64,000 bases of DNA, from the NCBI RefSeq assembly GCF_008692035.1, contig NZ_VTFG01000002.1, positions 2,094,676 to 2,158,675 of the forward strand, written 5' to 3'. The notes beneath the pieces are model-generated. The model searched no databases, was not told the origin of the DNA, and worked only from the letters and a program-made list of their open reading frames with translations. This document shows, in pieces, positions 9,185-18,643 of this stretch; position 1 is the first letter of the stretch; every line of letters starts with the position of its first letter. This stretch comes from Pseudomonas marginalis. GTDB lineage: Bacteria; Pseudomonadota; Gammaproteobacteria; Pseudomonadales; Pseudomonadaceae. Both the position numbers and the translations under genes were made by a program.

Positions 9185-9206
9185 TGTGGGAGGGGGCTTG
9201 CCCCCG
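9185..9206. repeat. REP sequence
   Basis: A single REP copy reading TGTGGGAGGGGGCTTGCCCC lies between the ends of two convergent genes. Confidence 0.75.
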
Positions 9207-9227
9207 ATGACGGACTGATGGACACCC

Positions 9228-11399
9228 CTACTGCACCTGATACACCACCGATGTCCCATCCACCACCGCTGTCACACTCCTTGCCGCAAACCCCTCTCTG
9301 GACCCCGTGGAAAAATTCGCCACCAACCGCGTGCCATCGGCAAACGTGGTTTCCTGCACCTGCCGATCCGCCGTCAGCCAGCGAAACCCGGTCATCGCCT
9401 GGGTGGCCAGGCGCTCATGCAGCGGTCGGAAAAATCGATCCTGGCGCTGGATCAGCGGCAGCCGCGCCTTGAGCGTCGCAGCACTCAGGTGATAAAGCGG
9501 CGGCACGTTGTAGAGCAGTTGGGTCAGCTCATTTTCAGCCCGCACATTGCTCAGCTTGAGGCTGTCGAACAGCCAGTGATGGGTGGTGATCACCGAGCCA
9601 TGGAACACCGCCTGATACAGCGGCAGGCGCAGCGTCGGGTCGAAGTAGAGGGTGCGAAACGGCTCGTTCAGCGGCACCGACTTGAAGAACACCGCCGGTT
9701 GTTCCGGCGGGTACCAGTTGCCCACGTAGTAGGGCGACTGTTTGTCCTGGGTCATGTCGCGATCCCCCCAGCCCAGCACCGGGGTTTGCATGCCATGGGC
9801 GAACAGGATGCCCTGGGCGGTGATGGCGTTGCCGTCTTCGGAGCCGGTCGGCAATTGCAGCGTGGTGTTCAGCCAACGGGCTGCATCGATATTGCCTTCG
9901 GCGTTTTGCGCCTGGGTCATCGGTGCGTTGGTGCGGTAGCTGTCGAACAGCATGCTGGTGGCGTACGCATCGAGAAACCAGGCGTTGAAGCCGGCCCTGG
10001 CCTGCACGGCTTTCACCCGCGCCTCCAGCAGAGGCCGCACGCAGCGCGGGTCGGTGTAGTGGCCGGACTGCTGGAAGCCGGTCTTGAGCGTGCCGTCCTT
10101 CAATACGATGGCGCAGTCGCGGTAAGCCTGGCTGCCCAGGTGGGCGGTGGTCCAGTCGGGGTTTTCGGTGGCGGACAACGCGGTTTGGTAGGAATCGTAG
10201 GGCGCCATCAGGTAGCCGGCGTCGACACCGGCGCGGATGGTCTCTGGGTGCCAGAGGCCGCCTTCCCAGCCTTCGCCCAGGGTCAGCATCAAGCGTGGCA
10301 GCCCGGCGTCGCGCAGCGTCTGTACCACCTGGCTGCCCCAGGTGCCGGGGCTATCGCGCAGGGCGCCGGCAAAGTCCACGGCCAATTCGCGACGCAACTC
10401 GCCATAGCGCGCGGCAAGACGGGTCATATCGGGCTCGTCCACCTGCCAACTCTGCCGGGCCTTCCTGTTGATCGCGGCGTTGAGGCCGCGCAACAGCACG
10501 CTTTGCTCGTAGCGATTCAAGGCGCGGGGCTGCACCAGCACCGCTGCGGAGTCCTTGTCCAACAGGCCTCTGAGCTCATGAGCGCGCAAGCGCTGGAGCA
10601 ACAACGGCCAATCACGCACACCCTCCGGCGCCAGCAGGTCATTGCCCCACAGGTAGACATGGCTGGCGCCCAGCAGCTTTTCAGCCTCAGGGGTTTGCCG
10701 CAGCTTGTCTGCCAGGGGCTCATAGCGACCCTGCGCGACCAGCCATCGGCGATAGCGCTTGGCCCCGGCCAGGGGATCGCTTTCGCCCAGGTGCAACAGC
10801 AGGGTCATGGGAGCAGCAGGCCCGAGCGAAGTGAACTCATGGGCCAGCGACAACGCCTGGCCCCGCCAGCGCAGGCGGTTGTTATAGGGATTGGTCAGCA
10901 GCCAGTTGAGGGTAAAGGCGCCGTGATCGACGCCCCACAGCGGCAGGCTGAGGTCCTGGGTGGTGTTGATGTCACCCTGCGCCACCAGGAAAGCGTTCCA
11001 CATGGCATGGCCGGCCGGCACGTAATGCCCTTCGGCCAACGGCCATATCAACCCTCGGCCCATGGCGCTCGGCGGTTGCAGAAGAATCGGCAGCTCACCG
11101 GCTTCCCGCGCCGTGATCGACAGCACCAGGTCGCGCTGCTCAAGGCTGGCAGTCAGGCGATAGGCACCGTCGTCCCATTGCCAACGGACCTGTTGCGCGC
11201 TTTGTGCCAGTTGACTGACGGCACGCGCCGCTACGCCGTTGGAGGCCTGCACCTGGGGCTGGCCACTGGGTGTCACACGGATGGCGAGGGTGGCCGGGTC
11301 GAGTTCGACTCGCCACAGCGGGTTTTCCAATACGGTGCCGGCAAAGGCCAGGGGCGACAGGAAGCAGCAGATCAGCAAGGTATGACGCAGACGGTTCAT
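9228..11399 (-). CDS. Putative exported glycoside hydrolase
   Basis: This 723-residue protein starts with a signal peptide (MNRLRHTLLICCFLSPLAFAG), so it acts in the periplasm or outside. The N-terminal third looks like a beta-sandwich (WRVELDPATLAIRVTPSG). The rest looks like a TIM-barrel hydrolase, with possible catalytic acid residues in AWFLDAYATSMLFDSY near residue 440 and in LPTGSEDGNAITAQG near 500. The family resembles clan-level relatives of GH101/alpha-galactosidase-type enzymes, but I cannot place it in a named family. The ATG at 11399 was chosen because it begins the signal peptide. It is a single gene without carbohydrate transport neighbours. Confidence 0.65.
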   Translation of the reverse strand: MNRLRHTLLICCFLSPLAFAGTVLENPLWRVELDPATLAIRVTPSGQPQVQASNGVAARAVSQLAQSAQQVRWQWDDGAYRLTASLEQRDLVLSITAREAGELPILLQPPSAMGRGLIWPLAEGHYVPAGHAMWNAFLVAQGDINTTQDLSLPLWGVDHGAFTLNWLLTNPYNNRLRWRGQALSLAHEFTSLGPAAPMTLLLHLGESDPLAGAKRYRRWLVAQGRYEPLADKLRQTPEAEKLLGASHVYLWGNDLLAPEGVRDWPLLLQRLRAHELRGLLDKDSAAVLVQPRALNRYEQSVLLRGLNAAINRKARQSWQVDEPDMTRLAARYGELRRELAVDFAGALRDSPGTWGSQVVQTLRDAGLPRLMLTLGEGWEGGLWHPETIRAGVDAGYLMAPYDSYQTALSATENPDWTTAHLGSQAYRDCAIVLKDGTLKTGFQQSGHYTDPRCVRPLLEARVKAVQARAGFNAWFLDAYATSMLFDSYRTNAPMTQAQNAEGNIDAARWLNTTLQLPTGSEDGNAITAQGILFAHGMQTPVLGWGDRDMTQDKQSPYYVGNWYPPEQPAVFFKSVPLNEPFRTLYFDPTLRLPLYQAVFHGSVITTHHWLFDSLKLSNVRAENELTQLLYNVPPLYHLSAATLKARLPLIQRQDRFFRPLHERLATQAMTGFRWLTADRQVQETTFADGTRLVANFSTGSREGFAARSVTAVVDGTSVVYQVQ

Positions 11400-11514
11400 G
11401 GCAGGCGACCGTTGAGAGGTGGAGGCCGGAGGGTAAAGCACTCAACGGTTGGCCAGGGCAACAAGTGTCGCTTTCGGAAGTTTCCCACGGATCAAATGCC
11501 CAGCTGAGATCAAT

Positions 11515-11598
11515 TGTGGGGGCTTGCTCCCGATGGCGGTGGGTCAGCAAAAAATATTTGTCTGCCCCACCGCCATCGGGAGCAAGCCCCCTCCCACA
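11515..11598. repeat. REP doublet (REPIN)
   Basis: Two inverted REP copies (arms at 11515-11543 and 11566-11598) surround an AT-rich loop. The element sits between the glycoside hydrolase promoter region and the triC stop and could end triC transcripts in a long hairpin. Confidence 0.85.
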
Positions 11599-11601
11599 CT
11601 T

Positions 11602-14600
11602 TTATCCGTGTTGTTCCTGTTGCTTCTGTTTTGGCTCGCGGATCTTGTACCAGGCCACATAAAGCGCCGGCAGGAACAACAACGTCAGCAAGGTGGCGAT
11701 GATGATCCCGCCGATCATCGCGTAGGCCATCGGCCCCCAGAACACTTCGCGGGCAATCGGGATCATGCCCAGGCTCGCCGCCGCCGCCGTGAGCAGGATC
11801 GGCCGGCGCCGATGCTCGGTGGCTTCCACCACCGCGTCCCACGGCGTGTAGCCGGCCACTTCATATTCGTGGATCTGCGTCACCAGGATTACCGAGTTGC
11901 GGATGATGATGCCGATCAGCGCCAGGATGCCGAGGATCGCCACAAAGCCCATGGGCGTGCCCGTGGGGATCAACGCCAGCACCACGCCGATCAGCCCCAG
12001 CGGCGCGACACTGGCCACCAGGAACATCTTCTGCACGCTGTGCAGCTGGATCATCAGGAACGTCGCCATCAGGAACAGCATCAACGGCACCACGCTGGCA
12101 ATCGGGCCTTGGGCCTTGCCGCTTTCTTCCACGGTGCCGCCGGTGGCGACCTTGTAGCCCACCGGCAGGCCGGCGCTGAATTGGTCGATCTCCGGCTTGA
12201 GCTGCTTGACCAGGTCGGTCGGCTGCATCTCATCGCGCACCGAGGCCTTGATGGTGATGGTCGGCTTGCGGTCGCGACGCCACACCAGCGGCTGCTCCAG
12301 CTCATAGCGCACGGTGGCGAAGGCCAGCAGCGGAATCGAGGTGCCGTTGGGCGTGACGATCTGCAGGTTCTGCAAGGTTTCCGGGGTACCGCGCTCGGCG
12401 TCCTCGGCACGGCCGACCACGTTGATCAGGTAGATGTCGTCGTGCACCTGGGTTACCGAAGCACCACTGACCACGCTGTTCATCAGTTGCGCCACGTCTT
12501 CGGAGGACAGCCCGAGCTGGCGCGCCTTGTCCTGGGCAATGTCGATGCGCAGCACTTTGCCCGGCTCGTTCCAGTCGTAGATGATCTCGCCCAGGTGGGT
12601 GTTTTTATCCAGCAGGGTCGCCAGTTCGATGGCGTGTTTACGCACCTGGTCGGTGTCTTTGCCGGACACGCGATACTGGATCGGACGCCCTACCGGCGGG
12701 CCCATTTCCAGCGGCTGCACGAAACTGCCGATGCCCACGAAGTCGTCGCGCAGGCGCTTTTGCAGGCGCGCAATCAGGGCACCGCGCTCTTCCAGGCCTT
12801 TGCTGACGATCACCAGTTGCGCGTAGTAGGGGTTTTCCAGTTGCTGGTCGAGGGGCAGGTAGAAACGGATCGCGCCCTGGCCGATATAAGTGCTCCAGCG
12901 TGCAATGTCCGGGTCGTCCTTGATGATCGCTTCGAGGCGGTCGACGGCCTTGCGCGTCTCGTTGATCGAGGCGTTTTGCGGCAGGTTGAGGTCGACGAGG
13001 ATTTCCGGGCGGTCCGACGAAGGGAAGAACTGGTTCTGCACAAACTGCATGGAGAACACCGACGCCACGAACAGGCCCACGGTGATGCCGATGGCCCACC
13101 AACGGTTGCGCATGGCCCAGAGCATGCCGCCATTGAACGCGCGGCCGATGCGCCCCGGCTCGGCGCTGTGGGGTTTCACCTTGGCGCTGAGGATATGCAC
13201 GCCGATCACCGGCGCAAACAGCACCGCCACCACCCACGACACCAGCATCGCCACGGCAATCACCGCGAACAGGGTAAAGGTGTACTCGCCCGCCGAGCTG
13301 GCGTTGAGGCCAATCGGCACGAAGCCGGCCACGGTCACCAACGTACCGGTGAGCATCGGGAATGCCGTGGAGGTGTAGGCGTAGGTCGCCGCCTGCTCCT
13401 TGGTTTCGCCTTTTTCCAGGCGCGTGATCATCATCTCCACGGTGATCATCGCATCGTCCACCAACAGGCCGAGGGCGATGATCAACGCACCCAGCGACAC
13501 ACGCTGCATGGTGATGCCGCTGTATTCCATGAACACGAATACCAGCGCCAGCACCAGTGGAATCGAGCACGCCACCACCAGCCCGGCGCGCATGCCGAGG
13601 CTGATAAAGCTCACCACCAGCACGATGATCACCGCTTCGAACAGCGCGCTGGTAAAGCCGCCGACGGCCTCTTCCACCACTTCGGCCTGGTCGGAGACCT
13701 TATGCACACCGACGCCCACCGGCAGGTCGGCGGTCAGTTCGTCCATGCGCGTGTGCAGGGCCTTGCCGAACGACTGGATATTGCCGCCCTTCTGCATGGC
13801 GATGGCCAGGCCAATCGCCGGCTTGCCGTTGAAGCGGAACATCGGCCGCGCCGGGTCGACATAGCCACGGCTGATCTCGGCGATATCCGCCAGGCGATAG
13901 AAGCGGTCATTGAGGCGCAGGTTGACGTTGGCCAGGTCTTTCTCCGAGGCGAACTGCCCCGAGGTACGCACCGAGATGCGCTCCGGCCCGGCCTCGATCA
14001 CCCCGGCGGGGGTCACCGCGTTCTGCGATTGCAGGCTTTGCACCACTTGGCGCTGATCGATGCCCAGGGCCGCCAGTTTGCGCGTGGAGAAGTTCAGGTA
14101 AATCACTTCGTCCTGCTGGCCGATCATCTCGACCTTGCCCAGCCCCGGCACCGAACGGATCTCGGCGCGCACCTGCTCCACGTAGTCGCGCAACTGGCGC
14201 ATCGACAGGCCGTCGCCGGTAAAGGCGTACACCGAGCCGAACACATCGCCGAATTCGTCGTTGAACGACGGCCCCTGCAAGCCCTGGGGGAAGGTGCCGC
14301 GAATGTCGTCGATCTTCTTGCGGACCTGGTACCAGATCTCCGGAATCGCCTTGGCGCCGGTGGTGTCCTTGAGGAACACGAACACCGTGGATTCACCCGG
14401 TCGCGTGTAGCTTTTCACATAGTCGAGGGCGTCGAGTTCCTCGAGCTTTTTCTCGATGCGGTCGGTGACCTGCTTGAGGGTTTCTTCCTGGGTCGCGCCC
14501 GGCCAGCGGGTCTGGATCACCATGGTCTTGATGGTGAACGAAGGGTCTTCCTCGCGGCCCAGGTTCATGTAGGAGAACACGCCCATCAGCAGCGCGACGA

Positions 14601-14667
14601 ACATCAGGTACCAGACGAAGGACTGATGCTTGAGGGCCCAGTCGGATAAGTTGAAGCTGCCTTTCAT
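11602..14667 (-). CDS. triC: RND efflux pump inner membrane subunit, TriC-like
   Basis: This 1021-residue transporter is the proton-driven pump of a tripartite RND system. It opens with MKGSFNLSDWALKHQSFVWY and a first membrane helix, and has two large periplasmic loops and about 12 membrane helices. The proton relay region LGALIIALGLLVDDAMITVEMM carries two adjacent Asp residues, and the second half has the matching repeat VILVTQIHEYE. It closely resembles, as I remember it, TriC of P. aeruginosa, the triclosan pump, which unusually needs two adaptor proteins. Both adaptor genes lie directly upstream with four-base overlaps. Its outer membrane partner is not encoded here. Confidence 0.88.
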   Translation of the reverse strand: MKGSFNLSDWALKHQSFVWYLMFVALLMGVFSYMNLGREEDPSFTIKTMVIQTRWPGATQEETLKQVTDRIEKKLEELDALDYVKSYTRPGESTVFVFLKDTTGAKAIPEIWYQVRKKIDDIRGTFPQGLQGPSFNDEFGDVFGSVYAFTGDGLSMRQLRDYVEQVRAEIRSVPGLGKVEMIGQQDEVIYLNFSTRKLAALGIDQRQVVQSLQSQNAVTPAGVIEAGPERISVRTSGQFASEKDLANVNLRLNDRFYRLADIAEISRGYVDPARPMFRFNGKPAIGLAIAMQKGGNIQSFGKALHTRMDELTADLPVGVGVHKVSDQAEVVEEAVGGFTSALFEAVIIVLVVSFISLGMRAGLVVACSIPLVLALVFVFMEYSGITMQRVSLGALIIALGLLVDDAMITVEMMITRLEKGETKEQAATYAYTSTAFPMLTGTLVTVAGFVPIGLNASSAGEYTFTLFAVIAVAMLVSWVVAVLFAPVIGVHILSAKVKPHSAEPGRIGRAFNGGMLWAMRNRWWAIGITVGLFVASVFSMQFVQNQFFPSSDRPEILVDLNLPQNASINETRKAVDRLEAIIKDDPDIARWSTYIGQGAIRFYLPLDQQLENPYYAQLVIVSKGLEERGALIARLQKRLRDDFVGIGSFVQPLEMGPPVGRPIQYRVSGKDTDQVRKHAIELATLLDKNTHLGEIIYDWNEPGKVLRIDIAQDKARQLGLSSEDVAQLMNSVVSGASVTQVHDDIYLINVVGRAEDAERGTPETLQNLQIVTPNGTSIPLLAFATVRYELEQPLVWRRDRKPTITIKASVRDEMQPTDLVKQLKPEIDQFSAGLPVGYKVATGGTVEESGKAQGPIASVVPLMLFLMATFLMIQLHSVQKMFLVASVAPLGLIGVVLALIPTGTPMGFVAILGILALIGIIIRNSVILVTQIHEYEVAGYTPWDAVVEATEHRRRPILLTAAAASLGMIPIAREVFWGPMAYAMIGGIIIATLLTLLFLPALYVAWYKIREPKQKQQEQHG

Positions 14668-15734
14668 CGCGGGCTGTCCTCGTCGATTTTGACTTTCTGC
14701 CCGGGCTTCAGGCTGTTCACGCCGGCGGTAACGATACGCTCGCCGGGTTTGACGCCGCCGTTGAGCAAGGCGCTGTCAGCGTCACGGCTAAGCACCGTGA
14801 TATCGCGCGGTTGCACGGTCTGGCTTTGGGTATCGAGGATCCAGATGCGGGTCTTGCCGTCGACTTCCTGCAAGGCGCTCAGGGGCAATTCGATGCGTGG
14901 GGCGATGGCCGAACTCAAGGTCACGCTGATCGCCGTACCAAGGCGGAACGCGGGCGGCGTTTCGGCCAGGGTCAGGCGCGCGCGACGGGTGCGCGTGGCG
15001 CTTTGGGCCTGGGGTTCGATCTCGCGCACGGTGGCGGTGGTGTGGACGCTGGGGTCGAGTTGCCCGGCGACGAGGAATACCACATCCGCCGGCAGGCGCT
15101 CGGCGAGGCCGGCGGGCAGGTCGATGACCGCCTCCTTGATGTCCGGGCGCGCCAGGGTCACCACTTGCTGACCGGCGCTGACCACCTGGCCGGCCTCGGC
15201 ATTCCAGGCGGTGACGATGCCGGCGTGGTCGGTGCGCAGCTCGGCGTAGTTGAGCTGGTCCCTGGCCTGGTTGACCGAAGCCTGAGCCTGGTCGAGGGAG
15301 GCCTGGGTGGTCTTCAGGTCGGTCTGGGCCACGTCCAGTTGGGCCTGGGCGCCGACGCCACGGTTGAACAGCTCCTGCTGGCGACGGGCATTGGCCTGGG
15401 CGTTGATGAACTGGGCCTGCACCCGTGCCAAATCGCCCTGGGCGGCGCGCAACTGGTTCTGTTGGTCGGTAGGGTCGAGCACCGCGAGCAAGGCGCCCTT
15501 GTCCACTTCGGCGCCCACATCCACGGCACGCCGGGCGATGCGACCGGGGACGCGAAAGCCCAGATTGCTTTCATAGCGCGCCTGGATGGTGCCGGCGAAA
15601 CGGCCGAGGGTTTCCTGGTCCTCGGACTTCACCTCCATGGACAGCACCGGGCGCACGGGCTCGGGCGCCGGTTCTTCCTTGGAGCAGGCCATCAGCAACA
15701 GGCTGGCGGCGAGTACAACCGTCAGGCGCTTCAT
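14664..15734 (-). CDS. triB: RND efflux periplasmic adaptor subunit, TriB-like
   Basis: This 356-residue lipoprotein is a membrane fusion protein. Its signal peptide MKRLTVVLAASLLLMAC ends in a lipobox Cys at residue 17. The lipoyl and barrel-sandwich parts (LGFRVPGRIARRAVDVGAEVDKG) flank a long coiled coil (residues about 100-170), followed by a beta-barrel and a membrane-proximal domain. The ATG at 15734 was chosen over a long upstream extension because it begins the lipoprotein signal. It overlaps triA upstream and triC downstream by four bases each. It is clearly distinct in sequence from the first adaptor, so the pair is not a recent duplication. Confidence 0.86.
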   Translation of the reverse strand: MKRLTVVLAASLLLMACSKEEPAPEPVRPVLSMEVKSEDQETLGRFAGTIQARYESNLGFRVPGRIARRAVDVGAEVDKGALLAVLDPTDQQNQLRAAQGDLARVQAQFINAQANARRQQELFNRGVGAQAQLDVAQTDLKTTQASLDQAQASVNQARDQLNYAELRTDHAGIVTAWNAEAGQVVSAGQQVVTLARPDIKEAVIDLPAGLAERLPADVVFLVAGQLDPSVHTTATVREIEPQAQSATRTRRARLTLAETPPAFRLGTAISVTLSSAIAPRIELPLSALQEVDGKTRIWILDTQSQTVQPRDITVLSRDADSALLNGGVKPGERIVTAGVNSLKPGQKVKIDEDSPR

Positions 15735-16813
15735 GGCTGGGCTCCTGGCTGGGCAATCTCGACCAGCATGCCGGGGTGCAGCAATTGCCCACCGGCCACC
15801 ACGACTTTTTCGCCGCCCTTGAGGCCGTCGCCAATAATCACTTTGCCGGTGAGGTAACGCGCCACCGTGACCTTGTGCAGTTGCGCCTTGCCCTCGCCGT
15901 CCACCAGCCATACGGCGGGCTCGCTGAGGTCTTTGGTCAACGCCGACCAGGGCAGCTCGATACTCGCCTTGGCCGGGCCATTGGCGGTGGCACTGACCAC
16001 CGAACCAAGCCGCATGCCTTCGGGTAACGATTGCAGGGCGATCTTCACTTGCACCGTGCCGGTATTGGCGGCCACAGCAGGTGTGACTTCACGCACTTTA
16101 CCCACGGCCTTGATGCTCGGGTTATCCAGCAGGCTGACGGTGATCGGCGCATCCGGTGGCGGCTCAACCAGCAGTGACTCATAGACGTTGAACACCGCAT
16201 CGCGCTCGCCATCGCTGGCCAGGCTGAAAATCGGCACGGTGGCCTGCACCACCTGACCGACTTCGGCCTGGCGCGCGGTGATCACCCCCGGCGCATCCGC
16301 GATCAGCGCGGTATAGCCGAGTTGTTCACGGGCGTTGGCCAACTGTGCCTGCGCGGCGGCCAGGGCACTTTGGCTGCTGCGCAGCGCGGCCTGGGCGGAA
16401 TCGTATTCGCTGCGGCTGGTGTAGCCCTTGGGCAGGAGCTTTTCCTGGCGCACAAACGCGGCGGCGGTTTGCTTGACCCGCGCCTGCTCGGCCACGACCT
16501 GGGCCTGGGCGGAGTCGACGTTGGTCTGTAGATCCTTGGGGTCGAGCCTGGCCAGCACCTGCCTGGCTTTAACGCGATCGCCCACATCCACCATGCGCTG
16601 GATGATCTTGCCGCCGACCCGGAAGGACAAATCGGTTTGCACGCGGGCCTGGATATCTCCGGTCAGCGTGACGGCCGCGGCGAAATCGGCGGGTTGTACG
16701 GTTTGAACAAAAACCCGCGAATGGGCCTTGGGCTCAGCTTTTTCCTGGCCACACGCGCTCAGCAACACCACTAAACCCAGACCGACGATACAGATGGAAA
16801 TACGACCGCCCAT
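15731..16813 (-). CDS. triA: RND efflux periplasmic adaptor subunit, TriA-like
   Basis: This 360-residue adaptor is the first gene of the operon. Residues 1-21 form a lipoprotein signal (ISICIVGLGLVVLLSACGQE) with a lipobox Cys near 21. The barrel-sandwich sequence TDLSFRVGGKIIQRMVDVGDRVKARQ and the coiled coil at about 95-165 match membrane fusion proteins. AAGGAG lies eight bases before the ATG. The arrangement adaptor-adaptor-pump is diagnostic of TriABC-like systems. No regulator gene is adjacent, and the upstream region carries a REP pair, so control cannot be judged. Confidence 0.86.
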   Translation of the reverse strand: MGGRISICIVGLGLVVLLSACGQEKAEPKAHSRVFVQTVQPADFAAAVTLTGDIQARVQTDLSFRVGGKIIQRMVDVGDRVKARQVLARLDPKDLQTNVDSAQAQVVAEQARVKQTAAAFVRQEKLLPKGYTSRSEYDSAQAALRSSQSALAAAQAQLANAREQLGYTALIADAPGVITARQAEVGQVVQATVPIFSLASDGERDAVFNVYESLLVEPPPDAPITVSLLDNPSIKAVGKVREVTPAVAANTGTVQVKIALQSLPEGMRLGSVVSATANGPAKASIELPWSALTKDLSEPAVWLVDGEGKAQLHKVTVARYLTGKVIIGDGLKGGEKVVVAGGQLLHPGMLVEIAQPGAQP

Positions 16814-16923
16814 GCAGACTCCTTGTGCGCGATGCGATGTGCCAGTGTGTATGCGACTGTGAGCTTAGTTCAGGGTTCCTTATCTGCATGGGGAAGGCGT
16901 ATTGAGGTGAGTTCATCGGCCTC

Positions 16924-16999
16924 ATCGGGGGCAAGTCCTCTCGCACATGTGACGTGTGAATACATTCAAATGTGGGAGGGAGCTTGCTCCCGATAGCGG
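16924..16999. repeat. REP doublet, left copy degenerate
   Basis: An inverted REP pair: a degenerate left copy with ATCGGGGGCAAGTCCTCTCG and a well-kept right copy TGTGGGAGGGAGCTTGCTCC. It separates triA from the end of the amino acid transporter operon. Confidence 0.75.
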
Positions 17000-17018
17000 C
17001 ATAACAGTCAGCGCAGAA

Positions 17019-17870
17019 CTAGCCCTGCCACTTCCCGCCTTCAACGATCACGCTCTCAGGCTTGGTGTCATCGCTCAGCTCCTTGCGCACATATTGGTCG
17101 TAGAGCTTGAGCAGGAATTTCTCCTCACCCAGCTTCGCCAACTCGGCATTCACCCAGTCGCGCAGTTCGATATTGCCCTTCTTCACCGCCGGGGCGATGG
17201 GCGCTTCGTCACCGAGCTTCTGTTCCAGCACGCGGTAGCCCGGGTTCTGCTTGGCCCAGCTGAACAGCACCAGGTTGTCTTGCGCATAAGCATCGCCACG
17301 CCCGGCCGACAGCGCTTGCAGCGACTCGGAGTTTTTCTCGAACTTCAGCAGTTTCCAGTCCGGGTGGTTCTTGGTCAGCCAGATATCGGCAGTGGTGCCG
17401 GTGGTGACGATGGTGGTGCGGGTGGCCAGGTCATTCAGGCTTTTCACCGCGCTGTCCTGGGGCACCAACGCCTGCACCGCGACTTTCAGGTTGGGGTTGG
17501 TGAAGTCCACCGCTTCCTTGCGCTCGGGCGTCACGGTCATGTTGGCGAGGATCAGGTCGACCTTGTCGCTTTGCAGGAACGGAATACGGCTGGCCGGCTC
17601 GACGGCGACGAATTCGACTTTGTTCTCATCGCCCAACAGGTCCTTGGCGAATTGGCGACCGATGTCGGTATCGAAACCGACATAGCGGCCCGCTTCGTTG
17701 ACGAAGCCAAACGGTGGCTTGTCGGTGAATACGCCGACGATCAGCTTGTCCCGCGCCTTGATCTTGTCGAGGTAGCTGACGGCGGCAGCAGGTTTAGCAG
17801 GCTCTTCGGCCTTTTTATCGCAGCCGGCCAGTAAGGCGACAGCCAACAGTGGCAGCAGTAATTTTTTCAT
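17019..17870 (-). CDS. Polar amino acid ABC transporter substrate-binding lipoprotein
   Basis: This 283-residue SBP_bac_3 protein has a lipoprotein signal MKKLLLPLLAVALLAGC with a lipobox Cys at 17. The binding lobes show the family pattern: LIVGVFTDKPPFGFVNEAGRYVGFDTDIGRQFA near 45-75, the DLILANMTVTPERKEAVDFTNPN region near 105-125, and GTTADIWL. Family members bind polar amino acids; in this sulfur-rich context cystine or another sulfur amino acid is a likely ligand, but that is inference. It overlaps the upstream ATPase gene by four bases and is the last gene of a four-gene operon. Confidence 0.88.
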   Translation of the reverse strand: MKKLLLPLLAVALLAGCDKKAEEPAKPAAAVSYLDKIKARDKLIVGVFTDKPPFGFVNEAGRYVGFDTDIGRQFAKDLLGDENKVEFVAVEPASRIPFLQSDKVDLILANMTVTPERKEAVDFTNPNLKVAVQALVPQDSAVKSLNDLATRTTIVTTGTTADIWLTKNHPDWKLLKFEKNSESLQALSAGRGDAYAQDNLVLFSWAKQNPGYRVLEQKLGDEAPIAPAVKKGNIELRDWVNAELAKLGEEKFLLKLYDQYVRKELSDDTKPESVIVEGGKWQG

Positions 17871-18643
17871 AGCAGCTCCAGTTCCTTGGTTTTCTTGGGC
17901 AGTGTTGAGACAAAGGAGAACTTCTCCAGGAACTGCTGCGCGCGTGCGGTTTGCGGGTTCGTAAAGAATTCTTCGGGGGTGTTGTGTTCGAGGATGCGAC
18001 CGGCCTCCATAAACACCACGCGGTCGGCGACGGCGCGGGCGAAGGCCATTTCGTGGGTGACGATCAGCAGGGTCATGCCATCGCGGGCCAGGCCCTGGAT
18101 CACCTCCAGCACTTCCTTGACCATCTCCGGGTCGAGGGCGGCGGTGACCTCATCGAACAGCATGACCTGGGGGTTCATGCACAACGAGCGGACGATGGCG
18201 ATGCGTTGCTGCTGGCCGCCGGAGAGCTGGCGCGGGAAGGCGTCGCGCTTGTCCGCCAGGCCTACGCGGGCCAGCAGCTTCTCGGCCTGCGCGCGGGCTT
18301 CGCGCGGCTCGCGCTTTTGCACTTTCAGCGGGCCGAGCAGGATGTTGTCGAGCACGCTCATATGCGGGAACAGGTGGTAACTCTGGAACACCATGCCCAC
18401 GTCCTGGCGCACCTGGCGCCAGTCGGTGGTTTTATCCAACAACTCCTTGCCGGCAAACCGCAGGCTGCCGCTATGGGCCACTTCCAGGCCGTTGAGGCAG
18501 CGCAGCAAGGTGCTTTTGCCGCAGCCGCTGGGGCCGAGGATCACCACCACTTCGCCGCTTTGCACACTCAGGTCGATGCCCTTGAGCACCTGCTGGTCGC
18601 CGAAGAATTTGTTGAAACCCTGGAACTCGATCAATGCGCTCAT
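17867..18643 (-). CDS. Polar amino acid ABC transporter ATP-binding protein
   Basis: This 258-residue ATPase has Walker A GPSGCGKST near residue 37, Q-loop FQSYHLFPHMSV, signature LSGGQQQR, Walker B VMLFDEVTAALD and the switch His in IVTHEMAF. Walker B has EVTAALD where most paralogues have EPTSALD, a known natural variant. It powers the two permeases encoded just upstream. The gene overlaps both neighbours by four bases, so the operon is tightly coupled. Confidence 0.9.
   Translation of the reverse strand: MSALIEFQGFNKFFGDQQVLKGIDLSVQSGEVVVILGPSGCGKSTLLRCLNGLEVAHSGSLRFAGKELLDKTTDWRQVRQDVGMVFQSYHLFPHMSVLDNILLGPLKVQKREPREARAQAEKLLARVGLADKRDAFPRQLSGGQQQRIAIVRSLCMNPQVMLFDEVTAALDPEMVKEVLEVIQGLARDGMTLLIVTHEMAFARAVADRVVFMEAGRILEHNTPEEFFTNPQTARAQQFLEKFSFVSTLPKKTKELELL

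Noticed and set aside
11449..14649. Long plus-strand frame of over 1000 codons opposite triC
   Set aside because: Its translation is rich in His, Gln and Arg without any fold-like pattern, as expected from the antisense of a GC-rich RND gene.
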